Assembly: GCA_016124755.1 (NCBI GenBank)
Contig: WGNA01000010.1
Coordinates: forward strand, 1-64,000
DNA: 64,000 nucleotides
DNA from: Bacteroidota bacterium
GTDB taxonomy: Bacteria; Bacteroidota; Bacteroidia; NS11-12g; UBA9320
Direction of reading: 5' to 3'
Positions within the stretch are counted from its first letter, which is position 1, and the number at the start of each line of letters is the position of its first letter. This document shows, piece after piece, positions 32,641 to 47,600 of the stretch. Both the position numbers and the translations under genes were made by a program. The notes beneath the pieces are model-generated. The model made no database searches, was not told where the DNA came from, and was given only the letters and a program-made list of their open reading frames with translations.

Positions 32641-35600
32641 ATGACTAATAGTAGATTTGCCTTCGGTGAAGGATCTTCATTAACTACCTCAAAATCATTC
32701 GTCAAGCATTTGTTTCTATTGGCACTTGTTGCCTTGGTTTCAATGTCTGAAGTGTTTGCTACGATCAACGTAACATCTAAGCCTCAAACAAACAATGATT
32801 TTTGTGGTTCTGGTGGACCTACGCTTACCCTGCCCGTAGTTGCTACCAGTTCTTGTGGTTCCGGCACCATTGGTTACAAGTGGTATGTGGGGAGTGTGGC
32901 ACCAGCCAACCAGATTACTTCTTCCGGAGCAGCGTCTTATTCAGGGTGGACAACATCCACGCTTTTGGTGAACAACGCCTCAGTTCTCGGAACATCAACA
33001 ACCTACTATGCGGTCTTAAGTGAGACTTCTGGTGCCTGTGCCGACATCGACACAATCGGGCCCTTTAACTTCACTAAAGTATCAACTACTCCTACGGTTA
33101 ACATAGGTAGTTCTCCAAAGGAGGTTTGTCAAAACTCAACCGCTTCCTATACGGTGAGTATCACTGCTCCATCCCCAACCGGTTCTGTAAATTACAACTG
33201 GTACCGGGCTCCATACAGCGGTGCATTTTCAAATGTTAAAAACACAAGTACTTCATCTACATCAGATAATTATTCATATCTGGCAACTGCTCTTAGAGAT
33301 CAGGATCGCGTATATGTTACAGTAACCAATACATGTGGATCTACAAATAGTGATACCATCACTCTTGATGTGAACCCGTCACCGATTGTTACGGTTCCGC
33401 CGAGCATGTCAACTTTGAGTATGTGTCAGGGTGACTCGGTACAAGTGACCTATTCAATCGATACAGCACATTATCAAAACAGAGCCGGAAATATTGCCTG
33501 GACCATTCATCGGTCTGGCAGTTCTGCATTAGTTGCTCTTCTCGATACTACCGGTGTCGGAAATACAACAGTTACAAAATGGATTAAAGGATTGGCTCCG
33601 GGAGTTTACACAGTAACTTTTGGAAGCATCACAAATACTACAGAAGGTTGTACAAGAGTAATCTCAACCAACGCAATTAATATAACTGTATATCCGAGAC
33701 CGATGATCACATTCTCGGGTGTAACTCCACACAACTATTGTACAGGTACAGATACAACATCTTTCAAGATCACAGTTTCAAATGCTACTTATAATAATGG
33801 TGCATCAACGGTTAATGTAAACTGGAGTGCTTCCATACTACAGCAATCTGTAAACATCAATGGAAACTGTACCAGCGGTAATGCAAATATTCTTACCTCC
33901 GGAACTTTAACCGGTTCAGGTAACGGAACATTCTATTACTATCCATCAACAAATCTTTCACCGGGTACTTATACGTATAAGTTAACCGGCATTACAAATA
34001 CTTCGAACGGGTGTGTCGGTTCAACTACCGGAACAGACAGTATCGGATGGAGCGTTCGACCAAGACCAACATTAACGGTTGCACCGTCATCAACTTCTGT
34101 TTGTGAAGGCACCTCAACCAACTTTAATATAAATGTTCAGAACGCCAGATACTGTGTTGGAAATACTCCGACAAATGCAGACTGGAGTTTTTCATTTGTA
34201 GATTCTACCATGAGCACAATCGGTGCTTCTCCTTTGGTAGGATCAGGTAACGGTGTTGTTGGGCCATTCACTACAAAAGATACCTTACCAGAAGGTACTT
34301 ATGTATTTACTCCGGGAACAATTACCAACACAACGGTTGGTCACGGAGCTTGTGCCAGAACAATTACCGGTAATACTTTTACATTAACCATTAACCCGAC
34401 TCCGCATGTCACATTTGATATGGATTCAATCCATCAGTGTCAGGGAACAGCTGGAACTCAATTCCACATGACTGTTTCCAATGCTTCACTTAATGGAGTT
34501 GGTCAGAACTGGAGTGTTAATTATACCGGAACAGGTGCCAGCGCGCTTAGCTCAACAGCTTGTGCGGCGGGTACGCCTGCTGGTATCATTACCGGTGGAC
34601 AGACTGGAACAGGTAATCTTACCAAAACGTTCACAGTTCCAACCGGTCTTTCTCCAGGGGTTTATTTCTACCAGTTGAATTTTATTACCAATACATCCTC
34701 AGGATGTTTGACTTCACCATCTTCAGCTTCGGTAGGTGCTCATGATTCTATTACCATTATTATAGACCCGGCCCCGGTTATTACTATGAACCCGGACATT
34801 AAAGAGGTTTGTGAAAATGATCCTGAAACGTTCAACCTTCAGATCACAAACACGAAGGGTTGTAATAATATCGGGTCTGCTTACAATGCCGACTGGACAC
34901 TTCAGGGCTTAACCGACAATGTTCAATCGGATCTGGCGACTATGCCTTGGTATCCGGATAGCACTGGTAACGCTATTATTAAAGTAAATGTGAATACTGC
35001 ACTTACTTTATCTCCGGACGATCATTCACTTATTTCTTCTGTATATAATACTACAGCAGGAAGCGTTTGTGGTATTTCAAATAAAACTACAGACACATTT
35101 ATTTTAAGTGTTGATCCTAGACCTGAATTAAAAATCAACAACAACGGTTCTGCAACTGTTACAATGAACATCTGCGAAGGAACTCAGGATTCTTTCTACT
35201 TCGCGGTGTCGAATGCCAAACAAAATGGCAATCCTATTAACTGGGAAATTACGTATTCAGAATCTTCAGGTAACCTGAACACTTCATGTAATAATACGAC
35301 CGGTGCTAATCAGGATCTTCCTGGTGCTGCAGGTGCTTACACCGGTTTAGGAGATACTTCAATGTATATCCAAATCCCAAGTTCATTGCCGGTTGGTCGA
35401 TATACTTATACAGTTTCTAACATTGTTAATACAGATGGTCCTTGTACCGGAACAATTAACGGTGTAACACTGGGTAACCAAACGATCGTAATTAATGTTT
35501 ATCCGAAACCAGAACTGACAGTTACTCCGTCAGATTCTTTTGTTTGTGAACACTCCGTTCTTACAAACGCATTCAATATAAATGTTACCAACGCTGAATA

Positions 35601-38600
35601 CTGTTCAGCTGCCAATACAAAGAGTAATGTAAGTTATGAAATCAGTTACAGTACTGATGATGTAGATAGTGATGCACCAGCTTCTCCGATCACTGGATCA
35701 GGAAACGGAACTCACACTTACGATGCAGATACTTCTCAATCTCTGGCAGCAGGTACTTACCGTTTCATTACTTCCAGCATTACTACAACTGGTTTACCTA
35801 CCAATTGTCCCAATACACAGATCGATACTTTCACGCTTACGGTTAATCCAGAGCCGATTGCATCTTTCTCAGCCGATACAATTCACCTTTGTGAAGAAAC
35901 CGGTGGATCTGTTAACATAACTGTTTCTAACGCAGAACTTAATAGTGCGAATGTTAACTGGAGAATGATTATCACGGAAGCCAGCGGTAACATTCCGGTA
36001 TCAAATTGCGGTATTTCCGCTGCGGCCAATGCCAATATCATCAGCGACACAATAATTGGATCAGGAAACAAATCTGGATCACAGATTTCCTTCACTATTC
36101 CGGATACACTTGCTCCAGGTAGATATACTTACACTATTTCAAGCATTACAAATACTGATGCTAACTGTGTAGGTTCTGCTACTCCAAATGCTACCTTATA
36201 TATATATGTATATCCTCGTCCGGTTGTTACCGTAAATTCACATGCGGAAGTTTGCGAAAACAATGTGGGAACAGGATCTCTGAGCTTGCAGGTAACAAAT
36301 GCTCAATACTGTCCTTCAACATCGGCAGCTAATGTGAGTTACGATATTTATTTTTCTGATGATGTAAATTCCACAACAGGTGGTTCACCTTTGAATCACT
36401 CCGGAAACTGGAGCACATCTTTTAACGTAAATTCTCCTTCTACAAAAACAGAGGGTTACTACTATTTCGTAGTTGATTCTATTCAAACAACCGGTTTGCC
36501 TGTTGCTTGTACTTACCCGAACATCGATTCATTCGAATTACAGGTTAACCCGAACCCAATCGCAACTTTCGCTAATCACGTAATCACCATTTGTGAAGGT
36601 AACAGTGATTCAGTAGGAGTTGAAGTTACAAATGCAATGTTGGGTACTTCTGATGTTAACTGGAAAGTTACTGTTGCAGAATCTGCCGGTAACTTAGTTA
36701 CATCTTGTATCGAATCAAATACGGCTCACGCTAATGTTGTTCCGGATACCATTACCGGTAGCGGAAACAAATCGGGAGCTTCGACTTTGTACTACACAGT
36801 TCCGAATACACTCTCTCCGGGTGTTTATATTTATGTAATCAACAGCGTTCAGAACACCGATAAAAATTGTACCGGTACTTCTACTCCAAATGACTCTGTA
36901 ATCGTTTATGTATATCCTAAAATTCACGTAGTGGTATCACCGGATTCTGCGGAAGTGTGTGAAGGAGACGTAACAAACTTTGGTATTAAAGTTACTAATG
37001 CTAAATACTGTTCTGCCATTAACGTAGCTTCTACAAACGTTGACTGGCAGATGCCATATACGGATGCGACCAACAGTAACATCTTCCCTCCGGATACTTT
37101 GATTGGTTCCGGAAACTCTAGTTTTACTTTAACTGCTAATATGGGCGGCTTCCTTGGAGCAGGTTACTATAACTTCGTCGCGAATGAAGTGTTGTACACA
37201 ACTCCTGCTGCTTGTAATATCACCCTTACAGATTCAAACAAATTCACACTTCAGGTAAATCCAGAACCAACTGTAACGTTCAGTACTTCTAATGTGAATA
37301 TTTGTCAGGGAGAATCTGATTCTGTTTACATGATTGTAACCAATGCACAACTCGGTTCAACCGGTGTTAACTGGTCGGTTAAAGCAACAAGTGAAAGCGG
37401 TCTTGTAACAACATCTTGTGTTACGGGTGGTACTACTTCAGCATTTTTAACCGGTAATGGAAATGATTCGGTTGCTATCGTATTCCCGAATGATCTTGCA
37501 GTTGGCGTTTATGAAATTACACTCGACAGCATTTATAACGTAACACCTCCATGTACGGGAGTAATCGGAGCTACTCCGGTTCTTACCATTACTGTATATC
37601 CGAAACCGGATGTTGATCTGAGTGCAGACACACTTACCATTTGTGAGAATACTCAGGAAACATTTGATGTAGCGGTAACCAATGCTAAATACTGTGCTTC
37701 TATCGGAGGTTCGGTTATTAATGTTGGATGGGAAATTCAGTACGACGATTTTGTTGATAGTGATTTAACTCCTTCTATCTGGGTTGGTGCGGGTGATTCT
37801 ACCTTTACTGGTAACCATGTTAACAGTACTTACTCATTAACTAATGGTGGTTCACCGTTCGTACTTGACATTCAGAAAATTACAAATACAACTCATAGTT
37901 GTGTTAACACAGATAGTTTCCCTTCAAGCGAATTGACGGTAATTGTTAATGATCTTCCGGTTCTTACAGTAGACAGAATCACTTCTGATACTTGTAAATA
38001 CAATCCGGCGAGAATCGACTATACCGTTTCTGACGTTGATACAACAAATGGTTGGTGGTTCAGCATCACCGCTAATGGTTCAACAGATACTGTTTCCGGA
38101 ACAGGACCTTATACAGGAGTATTCTATACAGCTCCTTATGTAACTCCTGGAATAAAAGGAATCAGCTTCTCAGCGATCACAAATACTGCAACCGGTTGTG
38201 TTGGAAACACTCCGGCAGCAGGTTCAGTTAATATTCTTGCCTTGCCAGACGTAACCAGCTTTGATGTTAATGCATCAACTGCAACTGTTTGTTCCGGTGA
38301 CACGACTTACTTCGACTTCACTGTAATTAACAGTGCCGGTAAGAACTGGGTAATCACTTACGATATTGATGGTGGTTCAAGTAAAACATGGACTGGTACA
38401 GGTAACGGAGCATTCACAAGAGGTATTGAAAGACAATATCATCAAGATGCTGCCGGTGCGGATACAACTGTAACCGTTACTCTCTTGAACATCACATGGT
38501 CTGGTACTACTCCGGTTTGTGGTAATGACACTATTACAGATAGTACTGCTACAATCCTTATTCATCCAAGACCATATATCTCACTCGATGCTCCTTCTAA

Positions 38601-41600
38601 TGTGTGTGTGAACTATTCAACAGATGTTCAATACACGGTTTCAGGTGTTAAGCCGGCAGAAGATTGGGAATTTAACTGGTACACTACTGGTCCAACTGAT
38701 GGCCCGAACGTAGTGGACAGCACAGGTTCTTTGAGCCACTACTTCACAACTGCTCCGTTAACTCCGGTTGGAACTTCAACTGTTTATGTACCGATGGTGA
38801 CAAACACTACCACCGGTTGTGACAGTTCAAATTCAACCTGGGCGGATACAATGACTGTAGATCCTCCTACAGTTCCGGGTACTCTTTCTCCATCATACAC
38901 AATTTGTGATGGTGATGTAGGGCCATTTACATTTACATTAACGGGTTACACAGGTGTTATTCAACACTGGGATTCTTCTGAAAATCTTGGATACCTGTGG
39001 TTTGATATAGGAAACGATAGCAATAACACACACACTGTGGTTAGCCCACACCTCACAACAAACTATCAGGTTGTTGTTAAGAGCGGTGCTTGTCCTGCAG
39101 ATACATCGAATGATGTAATCCTCTTCGTTCATCCTCAGCCAAACGCTACTTTAGTAAGTGTTACAGACAGCATTTGTAGTGGTTCTAACATCGATGTTGT
39201 ATTCGACGTTATCGGTGTTCCAAACACACATAGCTGGACTCTTGACTATACGGTTAAAATTGGAGCTGGTGCTCCGACTTCAGGTTCATGGACAGGAACC
39301 GGTTCTTCTTCCAATATTGCTAAAACACTCACCAATGGTGGTGGCGGATTTGGAAGTGGCCCGGTTGTAATAACACTTACTAATATTACAAACAACAACA
39401 CGAATTGTGATACCGCCCTCACTCAGAGCGCAACAACACTCGTGAAAACTGCTCCTAACGGCGCAACCGTTACCGGAACAGATACCTTGTGTCAAAATTC
39501 AAATGGTTTCATTACTTGGGACGGAACTGCTGCTGATGGTTATGTAACCGGATGGCAGAAGAAAGTAGGTTCAGGTTCATGGACTACAATCAGTGGTGCG
39601 TCAGGTGATACGCTTGAGTTTACTCAGATTCAAACAACTACTCAGTTCAGAGCGATAGTTAAGAATGCACCTTGTACTGGAACAGATTACTCTGCACCGG
39701 CTACCGTTGCTGTAGTTGCTTCAAATCCAACTGCTGATTACATTGGATTCCTGCCATCAAATTATAAATTCTGTGCATCTCCGACAGCGACAACCTCATT
39801 GACATATAAAGTTCTTGGAACTAATGGTAATGACTGGACACTTCAAATTTTGGAAGACGATAGCCTGCACACAGTGACTGGTCACGGAGATGATACATTA
39901 ACATTCACTACTACTCCGGGTGAAATGCAAGAATCATTTGACGTGGTTCTCGTGAGATTGCAAATCACTTCCGGTTCGGTAATGTGTACTAAGAACCTTG
40001 ACAATGCTTCAACTGCAAGAGTGGTAATTCTGGCTCAGCCGGCGGTAACACTTAACAGCGTTACAGCTTCGGTTTGTGATGGAGACACCGTTAGCATGTC
40101 AATTACAGTTTCTAATGTTAAGTCTACTGAAAACTGGACTTTGAATTACAGCATTAACGGAAATAGTAAAACAACTTCCGGCACTGGTCCAGGATCGTAT
40201 ACAGTTAAAATTCCTTACTCAGTATCTGGTGGAAATGCAACACAAACCGTGTCGCTTACCAGCATTACAAATACAACTTTGAAAAACTCTGCCGGTAATA
40301 CGTGTACCAATACATTGTCTGGTCAGTCAATGACATACAAAGTACGAGGTACTACAGTGGCAGGCACAATTGGAACAAGCACCAGCGTTTGTAAAGGCGC
40401 AAGCGGATTTGTAACACAATCAGCGGCTAGTTCAAATGGTTCTACACTTACAGATTGGCAAAGCAGCACATGGACAGGTTCAGCATGGACTTCATGGACA
40501 AGCCTTGGCAACACTTCAACTACACAAGCTTACGTAACGCTGCAAAACACAACTCGCTACAAAGCTATCTACGCCAACAGCCCTTGTGATACTGCAAGTT
40601 CTAACGTGGTAACCATTACAGTTCGTGAACTTCCTTATGCAGTGGTTTCTCTTACTGCCGGTAACGACACAATTTGTGAAGGTTCTACTTCAACTGTAAC
40701 TCTTACGGTTTCCAACATTGATAACGGACAGTCATTTACAGTTAATTATGTAGAAGGTTCGGTAAGCAAAACCAAAACATTCACAAACAACAGTACAGGA
40801 GTTCACACCTTTACTACCGGAACAATTACATCCACTACGGATATCAGCTTAAGTTCAATAGCTACAACCAGCGGTGTAACTTGTTCTAATTCTTCTCTGA
40901 ATTCAACTGTAACCATTACGGTTCAGGAGAAACCAACAGGTACAATTGCGAGTTACGATAACCCGCTTTGTCAAGGTCAAACGGTTAATTACACAATCAC
41001 AATTGGTAATGTCGGATCAACAGACAAGTGGACTGCTAACCTCACTCTTGATGGTAATACAGAAACTGTAACAGGAACTGGAACCGGTACATTCTCGGCG
41101 ACCACTACCAATACAGTTACCAGCACATCAGACAATCTGGTTTTGGTGAGTGTGGTAAATAATTCAACTCAGGATGCTTGTGCTACAACAGTTAATCAGA
41201 CAAAGGTTATTACGGTTGCTGCTCCTACTACAGCCGGAACAATCGGAACTTCAACAAGTGTTTGTAAAGGTGCCAGCGGTTCGGTTTCTCAAACAGCGAG
41301 CGGTAACGGATCACTCACTTACTGGTTAACACGTAGCTGGAATGGTTCAAGCTGGGGATCTTGGTCAAGCATTGGAAACACTGCTACCACCCAGACTTAC
41401 ACCAACCTTCAGAACACAACTCAATACCGTGCAGTTTATACAAATTCACCTTGTGATACAGCAGGTTCAAACACTGTAACGATAACCGTTAAAGAATTGC
41501 CAACTGCTACTTTATCGCTTTCTGCAGGTAACGACACAATTTGTGAAGGAACAACCACAACTGTAAACATTACAGTTGCCAATATCTCTTCAGGTCAGAC

Positions 41601-44600
41601 ATTCAGAGTTGACTTTACTGAAGGTTCAACAACCCGATTCAAAACATTCACCCACAACGGTGGATCTACTTATACATTTACAACGAACGCATTATCCTCA
41701 AGTACTGTAATCTCAATTGATCAGATTCAGACAACTTCCGGAGTAATGTGTTCTAATACTAATTTGAATTCTTCTGTAACAGTTACTGTTAATGAGAATC
41801 CAACCGCCACTATCGCTTATGCTGACCAAACCCTTTGTCAGGGAGAAACAGTTGACTTTGCTGTAACTGTAGGAAGCCTTGGTTCAAGTGATAACTGGAC
41901 ATTGAAATATAACCTCGACGGAACTAATGAGACAGTAACAGGAACAGGTACGGGTACATTCAGCTTTACCACCACTGCAACTGTAACTGCTACATCAGAT
42001 GTTCTTAAACTTGATCTCATCACCAATAACTCAATTCAGGATGCTTGTAACTCAACACTTAGTGATTCTAAAACAATCACTGTTGATACTACCACAGTTC
42101 CTGGTATTGTAGGTACATCAGCAATTTCTAAAGACACAACGATCTGTGTTGGAGGAAGTGCTCAATTGGTAGAATATCAAGCTGGAACCGGTAACATTAA
42201 CAAATGGCAATCTAAAGTAAGTTCATCTTCAACCTGGGTTGACATCAATACAACCGGTACAGTGATGAATGTTTATAATGTAAACGATACAACACTTTAC
42301 AGAGCGGTTTATCAAAACGGAGTTTGTGCTTCTGCGGTTTCAAACTCAGTGGCTGTTAATCCAAAACAACTTCCGCTTGCTGTAATCTCTACTGTTGTTG
42401 ATGATTCTATATGTGCTGGAACAACTGCCGATTTTGAAATCACAGTTACCAATGTTTCAGCAGGTCAGAACTTCACAGTTTACTATAAAGAAGGTTCTGT
42501 TAACAGACAGCAAAACCTAACACAAAATGGAAGCGGTGTTCATACCATTACAACAGGAACACTTACAACCTCATCGTTGATTCAATTGACAAGTATTAAT
42601 GTGACCAGTGGTCATCCACAATGTTCTGATACCTTGTCGAGCAATGCTACCATTACAGTTCTGGATCTTCCTTTTGCAACTATCACTTCAGGTCCTGATA
42701 CACTTTGTCAGAACGATAAGATTGTGTTCACTGTCAACATCAGTAACGTTGCTTCAACAGATAGCTGGAAACTTATTTACGAATTGGAAAGCGACCTTGA
42801 TACCATTACAGGTACAGGTCCTGGAAGCTTTACCAGAGTAGATACGGATTCAAATACAGCGGAGTCTGCTAAGATCCAGTTGGTGGAGATTACGAATCTC
42901 TCTAACCTCGGAGTTTGTAAATCAGTTAATACTGATGATTGGGATATTTATATCTACAAACCAACCGAGCCGGGAACTATCGGAACAAACGACACTATTT
43001 GTAAAGGTGGATCAACTGCAATTTCTGAAATCGTAGGAACTCCAAAACAAGGTGTAACCGTAAGTTGGGAATACAGACCGGAAAGTGCATCTAACTGGAC
43101 TGGTCTCAGCAACAGCAACACTACGTTGAACGTGATCAACCTTCAGGAGACCACACATTACCGTGCAGTTTATAAGAGCGGAGTTTGTGATACAGCACAT
43201 TCTAATGTTGTAACTATCACAGTTCGTGAATTGCCGGTTGCTACCCTTTCCGGATCAACAACTATTTGTCAGGGAGATTCAGCTGATCTTACTATCACCG
43301 TTTCAAACGTGGGTTCAGGTCAGGATTGGGAAATTGACTTCCTCGAAGGAACTCAGTTTAAAACCATCACCGGAACAGGTAATGGTAACCACACTTTGAG
43401 AGTATACAATGTTCAGACAACAACTGATGTAACATTACGTGAAATCAGAACTGTATCTCTTGTTCCTCAATGTGTGAATAATAAACTATCAAGCAATGCG
43501 ACTGCTACAGTTCGTGTTAATCAAAGACCTTACGCAAGTCTGAATGGAGTTAATACTCCGGTTTGTCAGGGAAGCACTTCTTCATTCACTGTTTCAATCT
43601 CTAATGTTAAGAGCAATGAGAACTGGACATTGACTTACGATGTGGACGATGCAACCTTTGGCGCTACTTATTCAGGTAAAGGTCCTGGAACATACACCAT
43701 CACAACTCCAAGTCTTAATACAGATAAGACTTACTATGTGAAACTTAATAACATCCTGAATACTTCTACAGGTTGTGATTCTAACCTCACATCGCAGCTC
43801 GGTATCGTAGTTGACGCAACAACACAACCGGGTTCAGTAGCGTCAGACACAACAGTATGTTATGCATCTCATGTTGGAACTGTACGTCACACAGGTGGTA
43901 ACGGTTCAATTGTTCGATGGGAAACTTCTCAGGACAATGGAGTAAGTTGGGCTACTATTTCTTCTACAGCAAGTAACTATACTTACAGCAACCTTACTAA
44001 AACAAGTAAGTTCAGAGTTGTTAAGCAAAATGGTGTTTGTTCAGAAGCAGCTACTTCTCCGATTACTGTTACAGTTAATCAACTACCGGTGGCTACTGTA
44101 TCTGGTTCTGATACGATTTGTGCCGGAACATCAGGTACTTTAACTGTAACTGCGACCAACACTCAGGGTCAAAACTGGAAAGTTTCTTACCTCGTTGGAA
44201 CCAGAATCGATACTTTGAGTGTTTCTGGTCCATTGACAACTGGAACAATCAATACCGGAACACTTTCTAAAACAACAGATGTTACCCTGAAGAAAATCTG
44301 GATGACATCAGGTGCTCCACAATGTGAAAACAACAACCTTACTAATAATGCGACAGGAACGGTTGAGGTTAATGATCTGCCAGCAGCTACATTAATTTCA
44401 CTTACCGATTCTGTATGTACAGGACACCCTGCTTATGGTAAGGCTACAGTTTCTAATGTTCGTTCTTATGAGAAGTGGAAGTTATACTGGTCTATTAACG
44501 GTGGTGCTGCTGATTCAGCAACAGGTACCGGTGCCGGAAGCTTCAATTTCACAACTAAGAATCTGACTGTTAATCCTTCTACACTCAGACTTACTAAGAT

Positions 44601-47600
44601 TGTAAATAGTTCAACCGGATGTAATTATCTCCCAACTGATCAGGATTCAGTAATTGTAAGTCCTGTTACAGTAGGTGGTACATTGTCTAGTGCTGATACT
44701 GTATGTAAAGGATCTAACAACGGAACATTGGTTCTCGGTGCCGACGCAAGAGGTTCTATCCTCAAATGGGAATACAGTACTGACAACGGATCAACTTGGT
44801 CAACAATCAATAACACTGCATCCAGCTACACATATAACAATATCTCAACCTCAACATGGTACAGGGTATTAGTTAAAAATGGTGCTTGTGATGCCGCTTA
44901 CTCTAGCACAGTTAAAATTACTGTTAATGAGTTGCCGGTTGCTGCAATTACCTCAGTTGGTGCAAACAGTATTTGCGAAGGTTCCAGCACTTATGTAGTG
45001 TTAACACTGAGCAACGTTGGATCTGGTCAGAACTGGGAGCTTAAATATCTCCAGGGATCATCAGTGAAAACTCTCAGCGGAACAGGTCCGGGTAAAGACA
45101 CAATCTTCACCGGAACATTGATCGCAACAACTGATATTACGCTTCAAACTTTGAAGATTACAAGTGGATCACCACGATGTGAAAATCTCAATATCACCAA
45201 CAATTACACAACAACTATTAATGTAATTGATAACCCGACAGCTACAATCACGAATTATCCTTCTAACATCTGTAAAGGAGAAACTCCATCCGTAACTGTA
45301 CTGGTTGATGATGTTAAGTCTTCACAATCTTGGACTTTGATCTATCGTGTGAATAATGGTTCAAACCGTACAACTTCAGGTGTTGGTTCCGGATCATTCT
45401 CACTGAACAATATGCCTTCATTGACTAAAGAAGGTCCAAATGGCATCAGATTGATGTCTATTACTAATACTTCAACTTCACCAAATTGTACCGGTGCCCT
45501 TTCTGACTCAATCACCATTATGGTTGACTCTACATCAGTAGGTGGTACAATCGCAGGTGTTAGCAAAGTTTGTAAAGGTTCATCTGCAGCTCTGCTGTTA
45601 AATGGTGAAAGAGGATCTGTTCAGAAATGGCAGTACTCTACCGACGGTATTAACTACTACGACATTGCTAATACTTCAGATTCTCTGAATACTGCAGCGT
45701 TGAATGTTAAAACCTGGTTCAGAGCGGTTGTTCAGAACGGAGTTTGTGCACCTGCTAATTCTTCAGTGAAAATTGTGGATGTTCAAGAGTTGCCAACTGT
45801 TTCAATAAACAACCCGACTCAAACTATCTGTTCAGGTTCAACTGTTACTCTTAACCTTTCTATTGGTAATGTGTCTTCAAGTGATACCTGGACACTCACT
45901 TATAAAGAAAACGGAACTGCTTCTACATACAGCAGCGGAACCGGTACTTCAGAGTCTATAACCTTCGGGCCTTACACTCAGACAACAACTATTGAGATTA
46001 CCGGAATTACACTCAAAACCGGCTTAGGATGTTCGAATACAATTAGTGAAAAAGCTGTGATTACGGTTACTCCTAATCCTACTGCAACTATCACTTCTGT
46101 ACCGGATTCACTTTGTGAGGATGATGTGTTGTCATTCTATGTAACGGTTGACGATGTAGCAACGGGAACTCAATGGGCACTTGATTATGAGATTGACGGT
46201 GTTGCCGCAACTACTAAGAAAGGAACAGGATCAGGAACATTTGTAGTTAATACTGCAAGAAAAGTTTCGCCATCCTCTGTGAAAATTGAATTGAAGAGCA
46301 TCAAGCTTGACAATACATTAGGTTGTGCTTCCACACTGAAGGATACCAGAACAATAATGGTGAGTCCTAAAACAGTTGGAGGTTCATTATCACCTGCTTC
46401 TACACTTATCTGCTCAGGTGCAAGTACCAACATTACACTAAGTGGTCATACCGGCAGAATCGTAAGATGGGAATACAGTACAGACAATGGAGCAACTTGG
46501 ACAGCAACTGCTAATACAGATAAAACTCTTCAGCCTAAGAACCTGACTCAGACTACTCAATACAGAGTGTTTGTACAGAGTGGATCTTGTAACGGTGCTT
46601 ACTCTTCAGTTGCTACTGTTACTATTAAACCTGCTCCTGAGGCTACTGTAACATCAAATGATGTTGTTTGTCCTGGAGAAGATGCGGTGTTCACAGTTCA
46701 TGTAACAAATGTTGGAGCCGGTGAAAACTGGTCATTGAGATACAGAAAAGATGGCGGAGGATTCCGAATTGTTACCGGAACGGGTAGTGGAGACTTTACT
46801 TTCAATGTAGTAGGTTCTTCTTACGCTGGTAACCCAACGTATATCACTGTAGATCTGTATGACATCACGAACACCACGTTTGGTTGTACTAATGCGGATC
46901 TCAACAGTTCAGCAACTGCTAGAGTCACTCCAAAACCAGTTGTTGACTTCACTGTGAGCGATAATTGTCAGGATAGCATGTTCCACTTCAACAACCTCTC
47001 TTCTATCAAAGAAGGTAACATCACTAATTATAAGTGGTACTTTGGAGATGGAGATTCAAGCATCGACATTTCACCGGATCATATGTACGGAGCTCCTGCT
47101 ACCTATACTGTAACTCTTAAGGCTACCAGTGAAAACGGTTGCTCAAGTTCAGCAACTAAAGATGTGAAGGTTTATCCGTTGCCAGTTGCCTTGTTCGACG
47201 CTAACAATGTTTGTCAGAACGCGGCATTCTCAGCGACAGATCGCTCTTCAATTTCTTCAGGTTCTATAGCTTCAAGATTCTGGACATTCGGTGACGGTTC
47301 AACTTCAACAGTGAAGAACCCAACTCATACCTACGCAACATCTGGTAACTTCGATGTTACACTTACTGTAGTTTCTACTAATGGTTGTAGTGCAACTTAT
47401 ACGAAAACAATTACCGTATATCTGCTTCCGGAAGCCAACTTCGTAGCTAACCCGGTTTGTGAAGGTCTCGCTATGAATTTTACAAACTCATCCGCTATCG
47501 GATATGGTTCAATGACTTACCAGTGGAACTTCGCTGGTCAGGGTACATCACAAGCGAAGGATCCTAACTTTACATTCAATGGTTATGGAACCTTCGGTGT

